A stretch of 64,000 nt of DNA, taken from the NCBI RefSeq assembly GCF_902170785.1, contig NZ_CABHYG010000013.1:62001-126000 (forward strand). The letters are read 5' to 3'. The notes beneath the pieces were generated by a model, which did no database searches, had not been told where the DNA came from, and worked only from the letters and a program-made list of their open reading frames with translations. The DNA comes from Yersinia proxima (GTDB taxonomy: Bacteria; Pseudomonadota; Gammaproteobacteria; Enterobacterales; Enterobacteriaceae). Below are positions 24,843 through 33,699 of this stretch, piece after piece. Both the position numbers and the translations under genes were made by a program. The stretch's first letter is position 1. Each line of letters starts with the position of its first letter.

Positions 24843-25883
24843 ATGAAGGTTTCAGACTGGTTTGTACCGCATGGCATTGCGCGACGTTTATCAAAGCGCT
24901 TGTTACAGGTGGCCGTAACCTTATTCGGTTTATTGATTCTCACTTTTATTATTGGTCGGGTGATGCCGATTGATCCGGTGTTGGCAATTGTGGGCCAGGA
25001 CGCCGATCAAAGCACTTATCAGCAGGTTTACCTGCAACTGGGGTTGGATAAACCGTTATGGACACAGTTCTTTATTTACTTTAATTCGCTGATTCACGGT
25101 GATCTCGGCAATGCTTTGCTGACGGGACGTCCGGTAGTGGATGACATTATTCGGGTATTTCCGGCCACTATTGAGCTGGCTACCATGGCGATTTTGGTGG
25201 GGGCTGGTCTCGGTATTCCGTTAGGAGTGATGGCAGCCGCACGTCGTGGCAAGTTCGCCGATTATGTGGTGCGTTTTATCAGCCTGGCGGGCTACTCAAC
25301 GCCAATTTTCTGGGTTGGGATGATGGGGCTGCTGGTCTTTTATGCCTGGCTAAACTGGGTGGGGGGGGCCGGGCGGGTGGATATGGCCTATGACGGTTTA
25401 GTCGATCGTCGTACCGGCTTATTACTAATTGATTCGGCGCTGGCGGGGGAGTGGGAAGTATTCCGCAGCGCAGTTAATCACCTGGTATTACCGGCCACTA
25501 TTCTGGGATTCCATTCATTGGCCTATATCAGCCGCATGACCCGCAGCTTTATGCTGGCGCAGTTATCGCAGGAATACATTATTACTGCCAAGGTGAAAGG
25601 ATTATCGGAGTTTCAAGTGCTGTGGGGCCACGCATTTCGCAATATTTTGGTGCAACTACTGACGGTTGTCGCACTGGCTTACGGCTCCTTACTGGAGGGG
25701 GCCGTATTGATTGAAACTGTCTTCTCCTGGCCCGGTTTTGGCTCTTATCTCACGGGTAGCTTATTACTTGGTGACATGAATGCGGTGATGGGCTGTGTCT
25801 TACTGGTTGGCCTGATCTTTGTTTCGCTGAATTTACTGTCTGACATGTTGTATCAGATCTTTGACCCGAGGACGAATCAATGA
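24843..25883 (+). CDS. ABC permease, DppB/OppB family
   Basis: A 346-aa inner-membrane protein with six or so transmembrane helices and the BPD_transp_1 core: a FIIGRVMPIDPV N-terminal helix, then YIITAKVKGLSEFQVLWGHAFRN, the EAA-type loop that contacts the ATPase, and LEGAVLIETVFSWPGFG near the end, both diagnostic of DppB-like permeases. The stop overlaps the next start (ATGA). It pairs with the DppC-like permease. Confidence 0.93.
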   Translation: MKVSDWFVPHGIARRLSKRLLQVAVTLFGLLILTFIIGRVMPIDPVLAIVGQDADQSTYQQVYLQLGLDKPLWTQFFIYFNSLIHGDLGNALLTGRPVVDDIIRVFPATIELATMAILVGAGLGIPLGVMAAARRGKFADYVVRFISLAGYSTPIFWVGMMGLLVFYAWLNWVGGAGRVDMAYDGLVDRRTGLLLIDSALAGEWEVFRSAVNHLVLPATILGFHSLAYISRMTRSFMLAQLSQEYIITAKVKGLSEFQVLWGHAFRNILVQLLTVVALAYGSLLEGAVLIETVFSWPGFGSYLTGSLLLGDMNAVMGCVLLVGLIFVSLNLLSDMLYQIFDPRTNQ

Positions 25884-26788
25884 TGCTTTCCTCTGAACCC
25901 GATAATGTCGTGGCGCGTCCTGAGATGAAAACTCAGGGTTGGAAGCGCGGTCTACGGCGGGTCGTTAGTTTCTTCCACACTTTAATGAGAAATCCGCTTA
26001 CGGCTATTGGCGTCTCTATTATCGGTTTATTGCTCGTGGTGGCTTTTTTTGCGCCTTGGCTGGCGACACATGATCCCTTAGCACAAGATCTCGGTAATGC
26101 ACTGCAAGCCCCCGGTAGCCAACATTGGTTTGGTACTGATGAGTTTGGCCGCGACCAATACAGCCGACTGATTTATGGTGCGCGTACCACTTTGTATATC
26201 GTGGCGTTGGTATCGGTGACTGTTGGGCCTATCGGACTATTGCTTGGAGTGGTTGCAGGTTACTTTGGTGGCAAGGTCGACAGTATCCTGATGCGTATTA
26301 CTGATATTTTTATCTCGTTCCCCAGTTTGGTGCTGGCACTGGCATTCGTCGCCGCCTTAGGCCCCGGCCTGGAGCATGTGGTTATCGCTATCACCTTAAC
26401 TGCCTGGCCGCCAATTGCACGTCTGGCGCGAGCTGAAACTCTCTCTTTGCGTAATGCAGACTTTGTTTCGGCCGTGAAATTGCAGGGCGCATCGCCACTG
26501 CGTATTTTATTGCGCCACATTGTGCCGCTGTGTCTGCCGTCGGTGATTATCCGCATTACCATGAATATGGCCGGGATTATTTTGACCGCTGCAGGGTTGG
26601 GCTTCCTGGGTTTAGGTGCTCAGCCACCGGATCCAGAATGGGGCGCGATGATCTCCAGTGGCCGTCGTTACATGATGGAGTGCTGGTGGTTAGTGACTAT
26701 CCCTGGTCTGGCGATTTTGCTCAACAGTCTGGCGTTTAACTTCTTAGGAGATGGCCTACGTGACATTCTCGATCCCAGAACAGAATAA
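25880..26788 (+). CDS. ABC permease, DppC/OppC family
   Basis: A 302-aa permease with the N-terminal OppC-type region (FHTLMRNPLTAIGVSIIG, DPLAQDLGNALQAPGSQHWFGTDEFGRD) and the EAA loop SAVKLQGASPLRILLRHIVP. FGTDEFGRDQYSR is a signature of DppC/OppC/NikC proteins. It forms the heterodimeric channel with the preceding product. Its 3' end overlaps the next ATPase gene by about 30 bases. Confidence 0.93.
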   Translation: MMLSSEPDNVVARPEMKTQGWKRGLRRVVSFFHTLMRNPLTAIGVSIIGLLLVVAFFAPWLATHDPLAQDLGNALQAPGSQHWFGTDEFGRDQYSRLIYGARTTLYIVALVSVTVGPIGLLLGVVAGYFGGKVDSILMRITDIFISFPSLVLALAFVAALGPGLEHVVIAITLTAWPPIARLARAETLSLRNADFVSAVKLQGASPLRILLRHIVPLCLPSVIIRITMNMAGIILTAAGLGFLGLGAQPPDPEWGAMISSGRRYMMECWWLVTIPGLAILLNSLAFNFLGDGLRDILDPRTE

Positions 26789-27626
26789 ATCAGTGCCGTT
26801 GCTGGAAGTGGATGACCTGCGGGTCAGCTTCGTCAACGGTAAACAGGTGACCGACGCGGTACGGGGTGTTTCATTTGCGCTTGGCAAAGAGAAACTGGCG
26901 ATTGTAGGGGAATCCGGCTCGGGAAAATCCACGGTAGGGCGCGCACTCCTCAAGTTGCATCCGGCCAGTGCCCAGATTCGTGCCAACACATTGCGTTTTG
27001 CTGACGTGGATTTATTGCATGCCAGTGAAGCTAAAATGCGTGAAGTGCGTGGTAAGCGGATGTCGATGATTATGCAAGACCCGAAATACTCATTAAACCC
27101 AGTGGTCTGTGTGGGTGATCAGGTGGCGGAGGCTTATCTGGCACATCATAAAGTATCGCGTCAGGAAGCGCGGGAACGGGTGTTATCAATGTTTGAAGTG
27201 GTGAGGATCCGTCAACCGCAGCGGGTATATAACTTGTATCCGCATGAAGTTTCTGGCGGCCAGGGACAAAGGATCATGATTGCCATGATGCTGATCACTG
27301 GGCCTGAAATGGTCATCGCTGATGAACCGACCTCGGCACTGGATGTCTCGGTACGGTTACAGGTGTTGGCAATGCTGGATGATTTGGTGCAAGAGCGCGG
27401 GCTGGGGCTGATTTTTATCAGTCATGATATCAATCTGGTGCGCAGCTTCTGTGATCGGGTATTAGTGATGTATGCGGGGCGGGTTGTGGAATCCATCTTG
27501 GCTTGCGATCTTGATAATGCGCAGCATCCCTACACCCGTGGCCTGCTCAATGCATTACCGGATCTCGGTAACCGCCGTGATCGTCTTCCCGTTATGATAC
27601 GTGATCCGGCCTGGATGAATGGTTAA
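26760..27626 (+). CDS. ABC ATPase, DppD/OppD family
   Basis: About 288 aa. Walker A GESGSGKST, Q-loop MIMQDPKYSLNP, signature variant VSGGQGQR, Walker B MVIADEPTSALD and the oligopeptide C-terminal motif HPYTRGLLNALPDL. The signature SGGQGQRIMIAMML is slightly unusual. GTG at 26760 is preferred because aggag lies 9 bases upstream; an ATG at 26751 follows aggag with no spacer. It powers uptake together with the next ATPase. Confidence 0.9.
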   Translation: MTFSIPEQNKSVPLLEVDDLRVSFVNGKQVTDAVRGVSFALGKEKLAIVGESGSGKSTVGRALLKLHPASAQIRANTLRFADVDLLHASEAKMREVRGKRMSMIMQDPKYSLNPVVCVGDQVAEAYLAHHKVSRQEARERVLSMFEVVRIRQPQRVYNLYPHEVSGGQGQRIMIAMMLITGPEMVIADEPTSALDVSVRLQVLAMLDDLVQERGLGLIFISHDINLVRSFCDRVLVMYAGRVVESILACDLDNAQHPYTRGLLNALPDLGNRRDRLPVMIRDPAWMNG

Positions 27627-27636
27627 GGAGCTTGTT

Positions 27637-28428
27637 ATGTCTGCAAATGCAATGATTGGAATCAACAACCTTAACCTTATTTTTGGCGAGGGTAGTCAGC
27701 AAAATCAGGTGCTATTTGATGTGAATCTGGCAGTTAATAACGGCGAAATATTTGGTCTGGTGGGAGAATCGGGTTCGGGTAAAACCACGGTGTTGAAATG
27801 TCTGGCCGGGTTATTTAATCACTGGACAGGGCAGTTAACATTGAACCAAATCCCTTTGGCGCATCGAATTGAGCGCGATCGTTGTCGCCATGTCCAGATG
27901 GTATTTCAAGACCCTTATGGTTCACTGCATCCGCGCCATACCATTGAATACATCCTCTCTGAACCGCTCATCATCCATGGTATCGGGGATCGCGATGCGC
28001 GGATTGACACGATTTTAGAGAAAGTAGGTTTGAATCGACTATTTCGCCAGCGCTATCCGCATCAGCTTTCCGGCGGTCAGCGCCAACGGGTGGCTATCGC
28101 ACGAGCATTAATTCTCGAGCCGCGTGTTTTGCTATTAGATGAACCCACCTCGGCGCTGGATGTATCGGTACAGGCAGAAATTCTGAATCTGCTGGCTGAG
28201 TTACAACAGCGGGAGAAACTAACTTATCTGATGGTGACCCACGATTTGGGGGTTATTGCACACCTGTGTCACCGTGTTGCGGTGATGCAACATGGCCGAA
28301 TACTAGAAACCTTGAATACTACAGATTTAACCACCGATTGTGAAAAAACTGCTTATACCCATATGTTGGTGGATGCCAGTCGTCAGTACAGCCGGGATTT
28401 GGCGCAGAAAGCCGCCGAAATGTCATAA
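27637..28428 (+). CDS. ABC ATPase, DppF/OppF family
   Basis: About 263 aa. Walker A GESGSGKTT, QMVFQDPYGSLHPRHTI (typical OppF Q-loop), signature LSGGQRQR and Walker B VLLLDEPTSALDVSVQAEIL. The ATG at 27637 has aaggag 6 bases upstream; an earlier in-frame ATG at 27619 overlaps the previous gene and lacks such a site. It completes the five-component importer. Confidence 0.92.
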   Translation: MSANAMIGINNLNLIFGEGSQQNQVLFDVNLAVNNGEIFGLVGESGSGKTTVLKCLAGLFNHWTGQLTLNQIPLAHRIERDRCRHVQMVFQDPYGSLHPRHTIEYILSEPLIIHGIGDRDARIDTILEKVGLNRLFRQRYPHQLSGGQRQRVAIARALILEPRVLLLDEPTSALDVSVQAEILNLLAELQQREKLTYLMVTHDLGVIAHLCHRVAVMQHGRILETLNTTDLTTDCEKTAYTHMLVDASRQYSRDLAQKAAEMS

Positions 28429-28572
28429 TATCACCGGCGCTTTCGTCAAGGGAGTGCTGGTAATTTAAAACGGTGCTGAAAGTGTTCTGCGACGTTAAAG
28501 TATGTAATGAGGGCAAACAGGCCTTACTGGGGGCCCTACTTTTTACATCCTATAACCGCAAAGGGACATGCC

Positions 28573-29904
28573 ATGAAACAGACTAAAATTGATAAATTAA
28601 TTACCGACTATCCATTGGTCAAAAATCTTATCAATCTGGAGGAAGTGACGTGGTTTAATGCGCAGGCGACCCCCCTTGAAAAGGGGCTGCCTTATGTCGG
28701 ATTATCGCAGCAGGATGTTGTCGATGCCGAGGCCCGGTTGCAACGTTTTGCCCCTTATTTGTGCCAGGCATTTCCTGAAACACAGCCAACAAAGGGCATT
28801 ATCGAGTCGGACATTGTGGCTATCCCTGCCATGCAGAATGTCTTGCAGCAGCGCTATGGGGTAGAGATAACCGGTCGTTTACTGCTAAAAAAAGACAGTC
28901 ACTTGCCGATTTCCGGCTCCATTAAAGCCCGTGGTGGTATTTATGAAGTATTAACCCATGCGGAAAAACTGGCGCTACAGGCTGGTTTATTGCAGGAAAC
29001 CGATGACTACAGCAAGTTGTTTTCCGATGATTTTCGCCAGTTCTTTAGCCAATACCGCATTGCGGTGGGGTCGACCGGTAATCTGGGGATGTCGATTGGC
29101 ATCATGAGTGCCAGGTTGGGATTTAGTGTCAGTGTGCACATGTCGGCTGATGCTCGCGGGTGGAAAAAACGCAAACTGCGCGAACATGGCGTCAATGTGG
29201 TTGAGTATGCGCAGGACTATGGTGTGGCGGTGGCGCAGGGACGCAAACAGGCGGAATCTGATCCAAATTGCTTCTTTATTGATGATGAGAATTCACCCAC
29301 CTTATTCTTGGGGTATTCGGTGGCGGGTGGTCGATTGAAGCAACAGTTTTCTGAGCAGCGGATAGTGGTAGATGAAAATCATCCGTTATTCGTTTATCTC
29401 CCTTGTGGTGTGGGTGGTGGCCCCGGTGGGGTGGCGTTCGGATTAAAGTTGGCCTTCGGTGACCACGTTCATTGTATCTTTGCCGAACCGACTCATTCGC
29501 CGTGCATGTTATTAGGCGTTTATACCGGTTTACATGATGATATTGCTGTACAAGACATTGGCATTGATAACATTACTGCCGCAGATGGTTTGGCCGTCGG
29601 ACGGGCATCCGGCTTTGTCGGTCGGGCGATGGAGCATTTACTGGACGGTTTCTATACCTTAAGTGATGACGAAATGTATGATCTGCTCGGTTTACTTAAT
29701 CGACATGAGGGTATTCGACTGGAGCCGTCAGCATTAGCGGGTATGTCAGGCCCGGCGCGAATCTGCAGCAGTGCGAACTATTTAAAACGGAATCATTTTA
29801 GCGCCGAAAAAATGCGCAATGCGACTCATCTGGTCTGGGCGACGGGCGGCGGTATGGTGCCGGTTGAAGAGATGGATAAGTACCTGGCGACGGCCAAAAT
29901 TTGA
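28573..29904 (+). CDS. dsdA: D-serine dehydratase (D-serine ammonia-lyase)
   Basis: A 443-aa PLP enzyme that converts D-serine to pyruvate and ammonia. The cofactor lysine is Lys118 in SGSIKARGG, the same number as in E. coli DsdA; the PLP phosphate loop region [12 protein letters not shown] and [16 protein letters not shown] also match. Length equals E. coli DsdA (442). In E. coli dsdA pairs with dsdX and dsdC; here neither is adjacent and the gene follows a peptide-type ABC importer after a 144-base gap. The stop codon is the first part of a 63-bp repeat that recurs 2.7 kb to the right. Confidence 0.95.
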   Translation: MKQTKIDKLITDYPLVKNLINLEEVTWFNAQATPLEKGLPYVGLSQQDVVDAEARLQRFAPYLCQAFPETQPTKGIIESDIVAIPAMQNVLQQRYGVEITGRLLLKKDSHLPISGSIKARGGIYEVLTHAEKLALQAGLLQETDDYSKLFSDDFRQFFSQYRIAVGSTGNLGMSIGIMSARLGFSVSVHMSADARGWKKRKLREHGVNVVEYAQDYGVAVAQGRKQAESDPNCFFIDDENSPTLFLGYSVAGGRLKQQFSEQRIVVDENHPLFVYLPCGVGGGPGGVAFGLKLAFGDHVHCIFAEPTHSPCMLLGVYTGLHDDIAVQDIGIDNITAADGLAVGRASGFVGRAMEHLLDGFYTLSDDEMYDLLGLLNRHEGIRLEPSALAGMSGPARICSSANYLKRNHFSAEKMRNATHLVWATGGGMVPVEEMDKYLATAKI

Positions 29905-29962
29905 TTTTCTTACACTGCACAGAAAAAGCGCGAATTTGTACTTTTTCTGTGCGCCAGCCTGC
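29900..29962 (+). repeat. Direct repeat copy 1 with terminator-like hairpin (left edge of cassette)
   Basis: A 63-bp sequence starting at the dsdA stop codon. Its core is a 12-bp inverted repeat gcacagaaaaag/ctttttctgtgc around a 12-base loop, a likely dsdA terminator since the 3' arm contains five T residues. 59 of 63 bases match the copy at 32561-32623. Confidence 0.9.
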
Positions 29963-30309
29963 TGTCGCGATTTTGTAACAGTGCTAATAATACTAGTTTA
30001 TATTGAGTGCTATCATCAGCTTACGATCTTAAAAAAGCATTTTCATGCTCCCATACCTATTTTATGCTGAATTGTAGAAATCTCCCCGCTGTTAATTCAT
30101 ATTTTTCTTTTTCAATAAGAATTAAAACCTACTTTCTAATATAAAGTCAGATCGCTAATTTTTATTTTTATACTTTGTTTATGCTGTCTATTTTTTAGCC
30201 ATATACTTAACTCTAATCATAAAGAGTTTTAATGTCATTCCCGTTAAATCGTATCTGATACGTGACATGGTTTGTTTGATTTATATAATCTACAGGTCAG
30301 AGGGATTAA
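29963..30309. other. AT-rich upstream region of the four-gene cassette
   Basis: About 350 bases of low-GC DNA without a supported gene; presumably carries the cassette promoter. The lipoprotein gene at 30310 is preceded by cagaggg. Confidence 0.5.
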
Positions 30310-31260
30310 ATGAAAACACTTATTGTTATATTGTCACTTCTGATAACGGCTTGCGCAAGTCAAACCAGTGGAACAATCAAAGACTTTGCTATAGCGACTA
30401 ACTCTTCAGCGGAAATAAACCAACAATTAATTACTGAATATAGAACTTCTGTAAAGGAAGTGCAATTCTCTCATCTGGCAAAGGCTAACCCTAATTTAAA
30501 CATAGAACTCAACGGGTTTGGCCCATATATTCCTGAGTTAAGTATTCCTGTTGAGGAGGAAGTCACTCAAAAAGTAATCACGGAAAAAGCAGAGCAACTT
30601 ACTGCAGTAAATAAAGCTCTTTTATTATATTCAGTTTTACTGGTTAAATTAGCGGCTGCGGGAAGTGTGGAGGACATTAATAAAGCCTCAACTAACTTTA
30701 GTACTTCGCTCACACAATTCAATAGCAGTTTGAAAACAACCTTTGCACGTCAAAATGATGTGATCGACTCAGCGCAAATTGCTGCAATATCTTCCATAAT
30801 TGACACTGCGGCTGTGGCGAGTGTTGATTACTATAGAAATATAAAAATAAAACAAGTCGTCAATGATGCCAATGTAATGATAATAAATATTCATTATTTT
30901 CTGGTAAATAACCTGGCAACTCCAGGTGTTATTGGTCGGGTATATATGGCAAGAAGGCTGGCTTTTGAAAATGAAGTTAATGATTTTAATAAAACAAAAC
31001 AATATACCTCGATTGAACAACGTAAAGATAAATACAACGAGTTTGAAAGAAAACAAATTGCACTTAGCGGGGAGAGTGAGCGCAACTTTACAATGGGATT
31101 GATAAAAAACTTAGATAATATTAAGGAGGCTCACCAGAAGTTAACGGATAAAGTTAATGATAATCATTTTTCAGAAGAGAATTTGATGACTTTAATAGAG
31201 CAAATTAAGATTTATGTTGATCAATATAAAAAATTCAATAGTTCATTAGAGGCTAACTGA
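30310..31260 (+). CDS. Unrecognised lipoprotein, cassette gene 1
   Basis: 316 aa with a lipoprotein signal (LLITACAS, lipidated Cys15). The rest is mainly helical, Lys/Asn/Glu/Gln-rich, with predicted coiled-coil stretches near the end (SERNFTMGLIKNLDNIKEAH). No known family was recognised. Codon use is strongly AT-biased compared with flanking operons, suggesting recent acquisition. It is followed 14 bases later by the next small gene. Probable location: periplasmic face of the inner or outer membrane. Confidence 0.75.
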   Translation: MKTLIVILSLLITACASQTSGTIKDFAIATNSSAEINQQLITEYRTSVKEVQFSHLAKANPNLNIELNGFGPYIPELSIPVEEEVTQKVITEKAEQLTAVNKALLLYSVLLVKLAAAGSVEDINKASTNFSTSLTQFNSSLKTTFARQNDVIDSAQIAAISSIIDTAAVASVDYYRNIKIKQVVNDANVMIINIHYFLVNNLATPGVIGRVYMARRLAFENEVNDFNKTKQYTSIEQRKDKYNEFERKQIALSGESERNFTMGLIKNLDNIKEAHQKLTDKVNDNHFSEENLMTLIEQIKIYVDQYKKFNSSLEAN

Positions 31261-31274
31261 TTGAGGAAACTAAC

Positions 31275-31616
31275 ATGTCCCAACATGATGAGTTAGAATA
31301 TGCATTACTTTTAGCAATGGGAAAAAACAATCTACTGATCACCAAATGGCCAGTTGATGATAAAAATGTCGTCATTAATCCAGAAAAATATTGGACGCTT
31401 GTTTCACAAAACAACCAACTCAGCACCGCACTTGTTCAGTTGGATAAAATACCTCCGGGGGATATGGATATCCTGGCAGACATTAAAAAAACATCCCAAA
31501 ATATAACTAAAACTGTTAATGAAGCTATAGATAATATTAATGATGTTGCAGTTGTTATCGACAAAGCCGCTAAATTGATAAAACTTGCTGCAAAGATACT
31601 GATGTGGTTTAAATAA
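31275..31616 (+). CDS. Unrecognised 113-aa protein, cassette gene 2
   Basis: A small protein without signal peptide or clear transmembrane segment. The second half (about 60-105) is an amphipathic helix rich in Ile/Asn/Asp (TKTVNEAIDNINDVAVVID) ending with the hydrophobic KLIKLAAKILMWFK. It might lie at the membrane surface. It has a gaggaaac ribosome-binding site 8 bases upstream. Function unknown. Confidence 0.65.
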   Translation: MSQHDELEYALLLAMGKNNLLITKWPVDDKNVVINPEKYWTLVSQNNQLSTALVQLDKIPPGDMDILADIKKTSQNITKTVNEAIDNINDVAVVIDKAAKLIKLAAKILMWFK

Positions 31617-31730
31617 GTTAATAATATCTATCTCACGTGGATATAGGTGAAGAAAGTACGGTAATGAATTAGGTGACATTGTTAAATATTTAATGACCCG
31701 ATTTTTAATGTCTACATTATTGGAGTGAAT

Positions 31731-32069
31731 ATGCGTAAATCACTATTATTACTATTGGGTGTCACGTATTTTATTTCATCTCCTTTGCTATATGGGCAAG
31801 ATAGTCCTGATATAAAAGAACCCATAAAAAACTCAGGTATAACTTCCGGAGTAGTCAAATGTAATGGTTGTGAGTTACCTGCTGAGCCTCTGAGTGCACC
31901 TACTTTAGTTCATGTCCCAGTTCCCCCTCTATATATAGACGATAATAATATTCAGGCCAATATATTAATCAGGTTAGATAGTATGAAAAAAACTATAGAT
32001 GCCCAGACTCGCGTCATTAATGAACTCAATAAAAGAATGGAAAATATTGAGTTAAAACAGAAAAATTAA
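31731..32069 (+). CDS. Unrecognised secreted/periplasmic 112-aa protein, cassette gene 3
   Basis: It has a signal peptide (MRKSLLLLLGVTYFISSPLL, cut near YGQ) and a mature part with a CxxC pair (VKCNGCELP), a Pro-rich middle (APTLVHVPVPPLYI) and a C-terminal coiled coil (MKKTIDAQTRVINELNKRME). It starts at 31731 with ggag 5 bases upstream; GTG at 31725 is less likely. The coiled coil suggests an oligomer or partner binding. No family recognised. Confidence 0.65.
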   Translation: MRKSLLLLLGVTYFISSPLLYGQDSPDIKEPIKNSGITSGVVKCNGCELPAEPLSAPTLVHVPVPPLYIDDNNIQANILIRLDSMKKTIDAQTRVINELNKRMENIELKQKN

Positions 32070-32078
32070 TATGGGGTC

Positions 32079-32534
32079 ATGATTATGGCTAATTCATCAA
32101 CGATTGATATTCTTAATTCAACTTCGCAAGAGATGAACAAAACGTTTAGTACTGGTGTGTCTGGCCAAACAGCAAGTAGTACTAAAGCGCTGTGGACTCC
32201 TGAACTCGTTATGTCATTGTCTACAGGAATATTAGTATTCACTGCATTTATTCTTGTTTTGATTACTTATATTTTGATTAAGTGTAAATTACGTGGAGGA
32301 TATATTTTAAAGATGTACACCATTGTTTTAATCATTTCCTTTTCTGCCTATTTATGTGTGACTGGATATGATAATAATCAATTGGCACCAATTCTTGGTT
32401 TGTTTGGTGCTATTGCCGGGTACTTACTTGGCAAGGATGATGTCAAAAGGAATACTACCGACCAGGTCAGCCCTGCGCCTCCTCGACCTGCAGATCTTAA
32501 GCCCGACCCCATTGATCCTCCCGCTAATAATTGA
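32079..32534 (+). CDS. Unrecognised small membrane protein, cassette gene 4
   Basis: 151 aa with an N-terminal polar region of about 45 residues, three hydrophobic segments (about 46-70, 82-98 and 104-120) and a Pro-rich charged tail (SPAPPRPADLKPDPIDPP). The segment LAPILGLFGAIAGYLLGKDD resembles short membrane modules found in many unrelated small proteins. It could anchor the cassette's soluble products, or act like a holin; neither is shown. ATG at 32085 is an alternative start. Confidence 0.65.
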   Translation: MIMANSSTIDILNSTSQEMNKTFSTGVSGQTASSTKALWTPELVMSLSTGILVFTAFILVLITYILIKCKLRGGYILKMYTIVLIISFSAYLCVTGYDNNQLAPILGLFGAIAGYLLGKDDVKRNTTDQVSPAPPRPADLKPDPIDPPANN

Positions 32535-32560
32535 GTTTCTGAATTCAAGGCTTATGTATT

Positions 32561-32623
32561 TTTGATTTTCTTACTCTGCACAGAAAAAGCGCAAATTTGC
32601 ACTTTTTCTGTGCGCTAGCCTGC
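32561..32623 (+). repeat. Direct repeat copy 2 with terminator-like hairpin (right edge of cassette)
   Basis: Second copy of the 63-bp repeat, with four substitutions relative to 29900-29962. The hairpin arms are intact and the loop stays complementary in part (gcaaatttgc), so this copy forms a longer stem of 18 bp. It would terminate the cassette transcript. Confidence 0.9.
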
Positions 32624-32833
32624 ACTATCTGAATCACTTTCCTGCCCTTTCTTTATTCTGACAATTCCTGTTATTTATTCAAGTATAAAAAATATATCTT
32701 TAACTACAGTCAGTTACTGAAAGCTCCTTTCACTTATTTTATCCCTTCGCCCTCGCTGGCACATTTCATGCTTATGTCATTACATTCAAGTTACTTGAAT
32801 ACACTTCACACTACTTTAAATGAGGCGGCAATC

Positions 32834-33691
32834 ATGACACGACGTAAACAGGCGATACCTCTGTGCTGGGCAATGCTGTGTGCTGCCAGCGTATTCTCTG
32901 GCGCGGTTCACAGCGCAGATTTGCTGGACAAAATTAAAGCCGATAAGACGATAACCATTGCAACTGAAGCGCGTTATGCACCTTTTGAGTCGGTAGAAAA
33001 TGGCAAGATTGTGGGGTATGACGTTGATTTAATGAATCATATTTTGCAGAAAAGTCTACCGGGTGTCGAAGTTAAGCAACTTGATTTACCTTTCCAGGGC
33101 ATCTTGCCCGGCCTTGATGCCAAGAAATTCGATTTTGTCGTCACCGCCGTGACGGTGAACAAACAGCGCATGGATCACTTCGCGTTTACTGTTCCGATTG
33201 CCGAATCGACTGTAGCGCTACTCAAGCGTGACAACGATAGCTCTATCAATTCGTTAGATGACTTGAGTGGCAAAGTAGTCGGCTCTCAAGCCGGTTCGGG
33301 TCAGCTCCAGGTGTTACAAGAGTTTGATAAAAAACTGAAAGCCAGCGGTAAGCCGGGCATCAAAGAAATTAAACAGTATGTCTCTTTCGACGAAGCCTAT
33401 GCAGATCTGGCGAACCAGCGCCTGGATGGTGTAGCTCAATCACTCGCCAACCTTGGCCCATTGATCAAAACCCGTCCGGGCGTCTTTACCACCCTGAAAC
33501 CCATGTTAGGGCCAACCACTTATTTCGGCTGGGTTGGGCGTAAAGGTGATGACAGTGCAACCTTGGTGAAGCTGTTCAGCGATGGCATCAGTGAAGCTAA
33601 CCGCGACGGCACCATGAAAGCATTACAGCAAAAATGGTTCGGCTTCGTGATGGATGTTCCGGCTGATCAGATGCCAGCACCAAGTTTGTAA
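32834..33691 (+). CDS. Polar amino-acid-type ABC substrate-binding protein
   Basis: About 285 aa, family 3 periplasmic binding protein with signal peptide (cut near VHSA-DL). Landmarks: ITIATEARYAPFESVENGKIVGYDVDL and FDFVVTAVTVNKQRMDHFAFT, then LSGKVVGSQAGSGQ. Such proteins bind amino acids or related small ligands. ATG at 32834 is preferred over the open frame's 32768 because it begins a proper signal peptide with gagg upstream. The genes that follow suggest an N-carbamoyl- or ureido-type ligand. Confidence 0.92.
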   Translation: MTRRKQAIPLCWAMLCAASVFSGAVHSADLLDKIKADKTITIATEARYAPFESVENGKIVGYDVDLMNHILQKSLPGVEVKQLDLPFQGILPGLDAKKFDFVVTAVTVNKQRMDHFAFTVPIAESTVALLKRDNDSSINSLDDLSGKVVGSQAGSGQLQVLQEFDKKLKASGKPGIKEIKQYVSFDEAYADLANQRLDGVAQSLANLGPLIKTRPGVFTTLKPMLGPTTYFGWVGRKGDDSATLVKLFSDGISEANRDGTMKALQQKWFGFVMDVPADQMPAPSL

Positions 33692-33699
33692 GAGGACTG

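Noticed and set aside
28515-28550. Inverted repeat ahead of dsdA considered as terminator
   Set aside because: Arms aggcc and gggccct pair only with a bulge and the T run is interrupted; support too weak.
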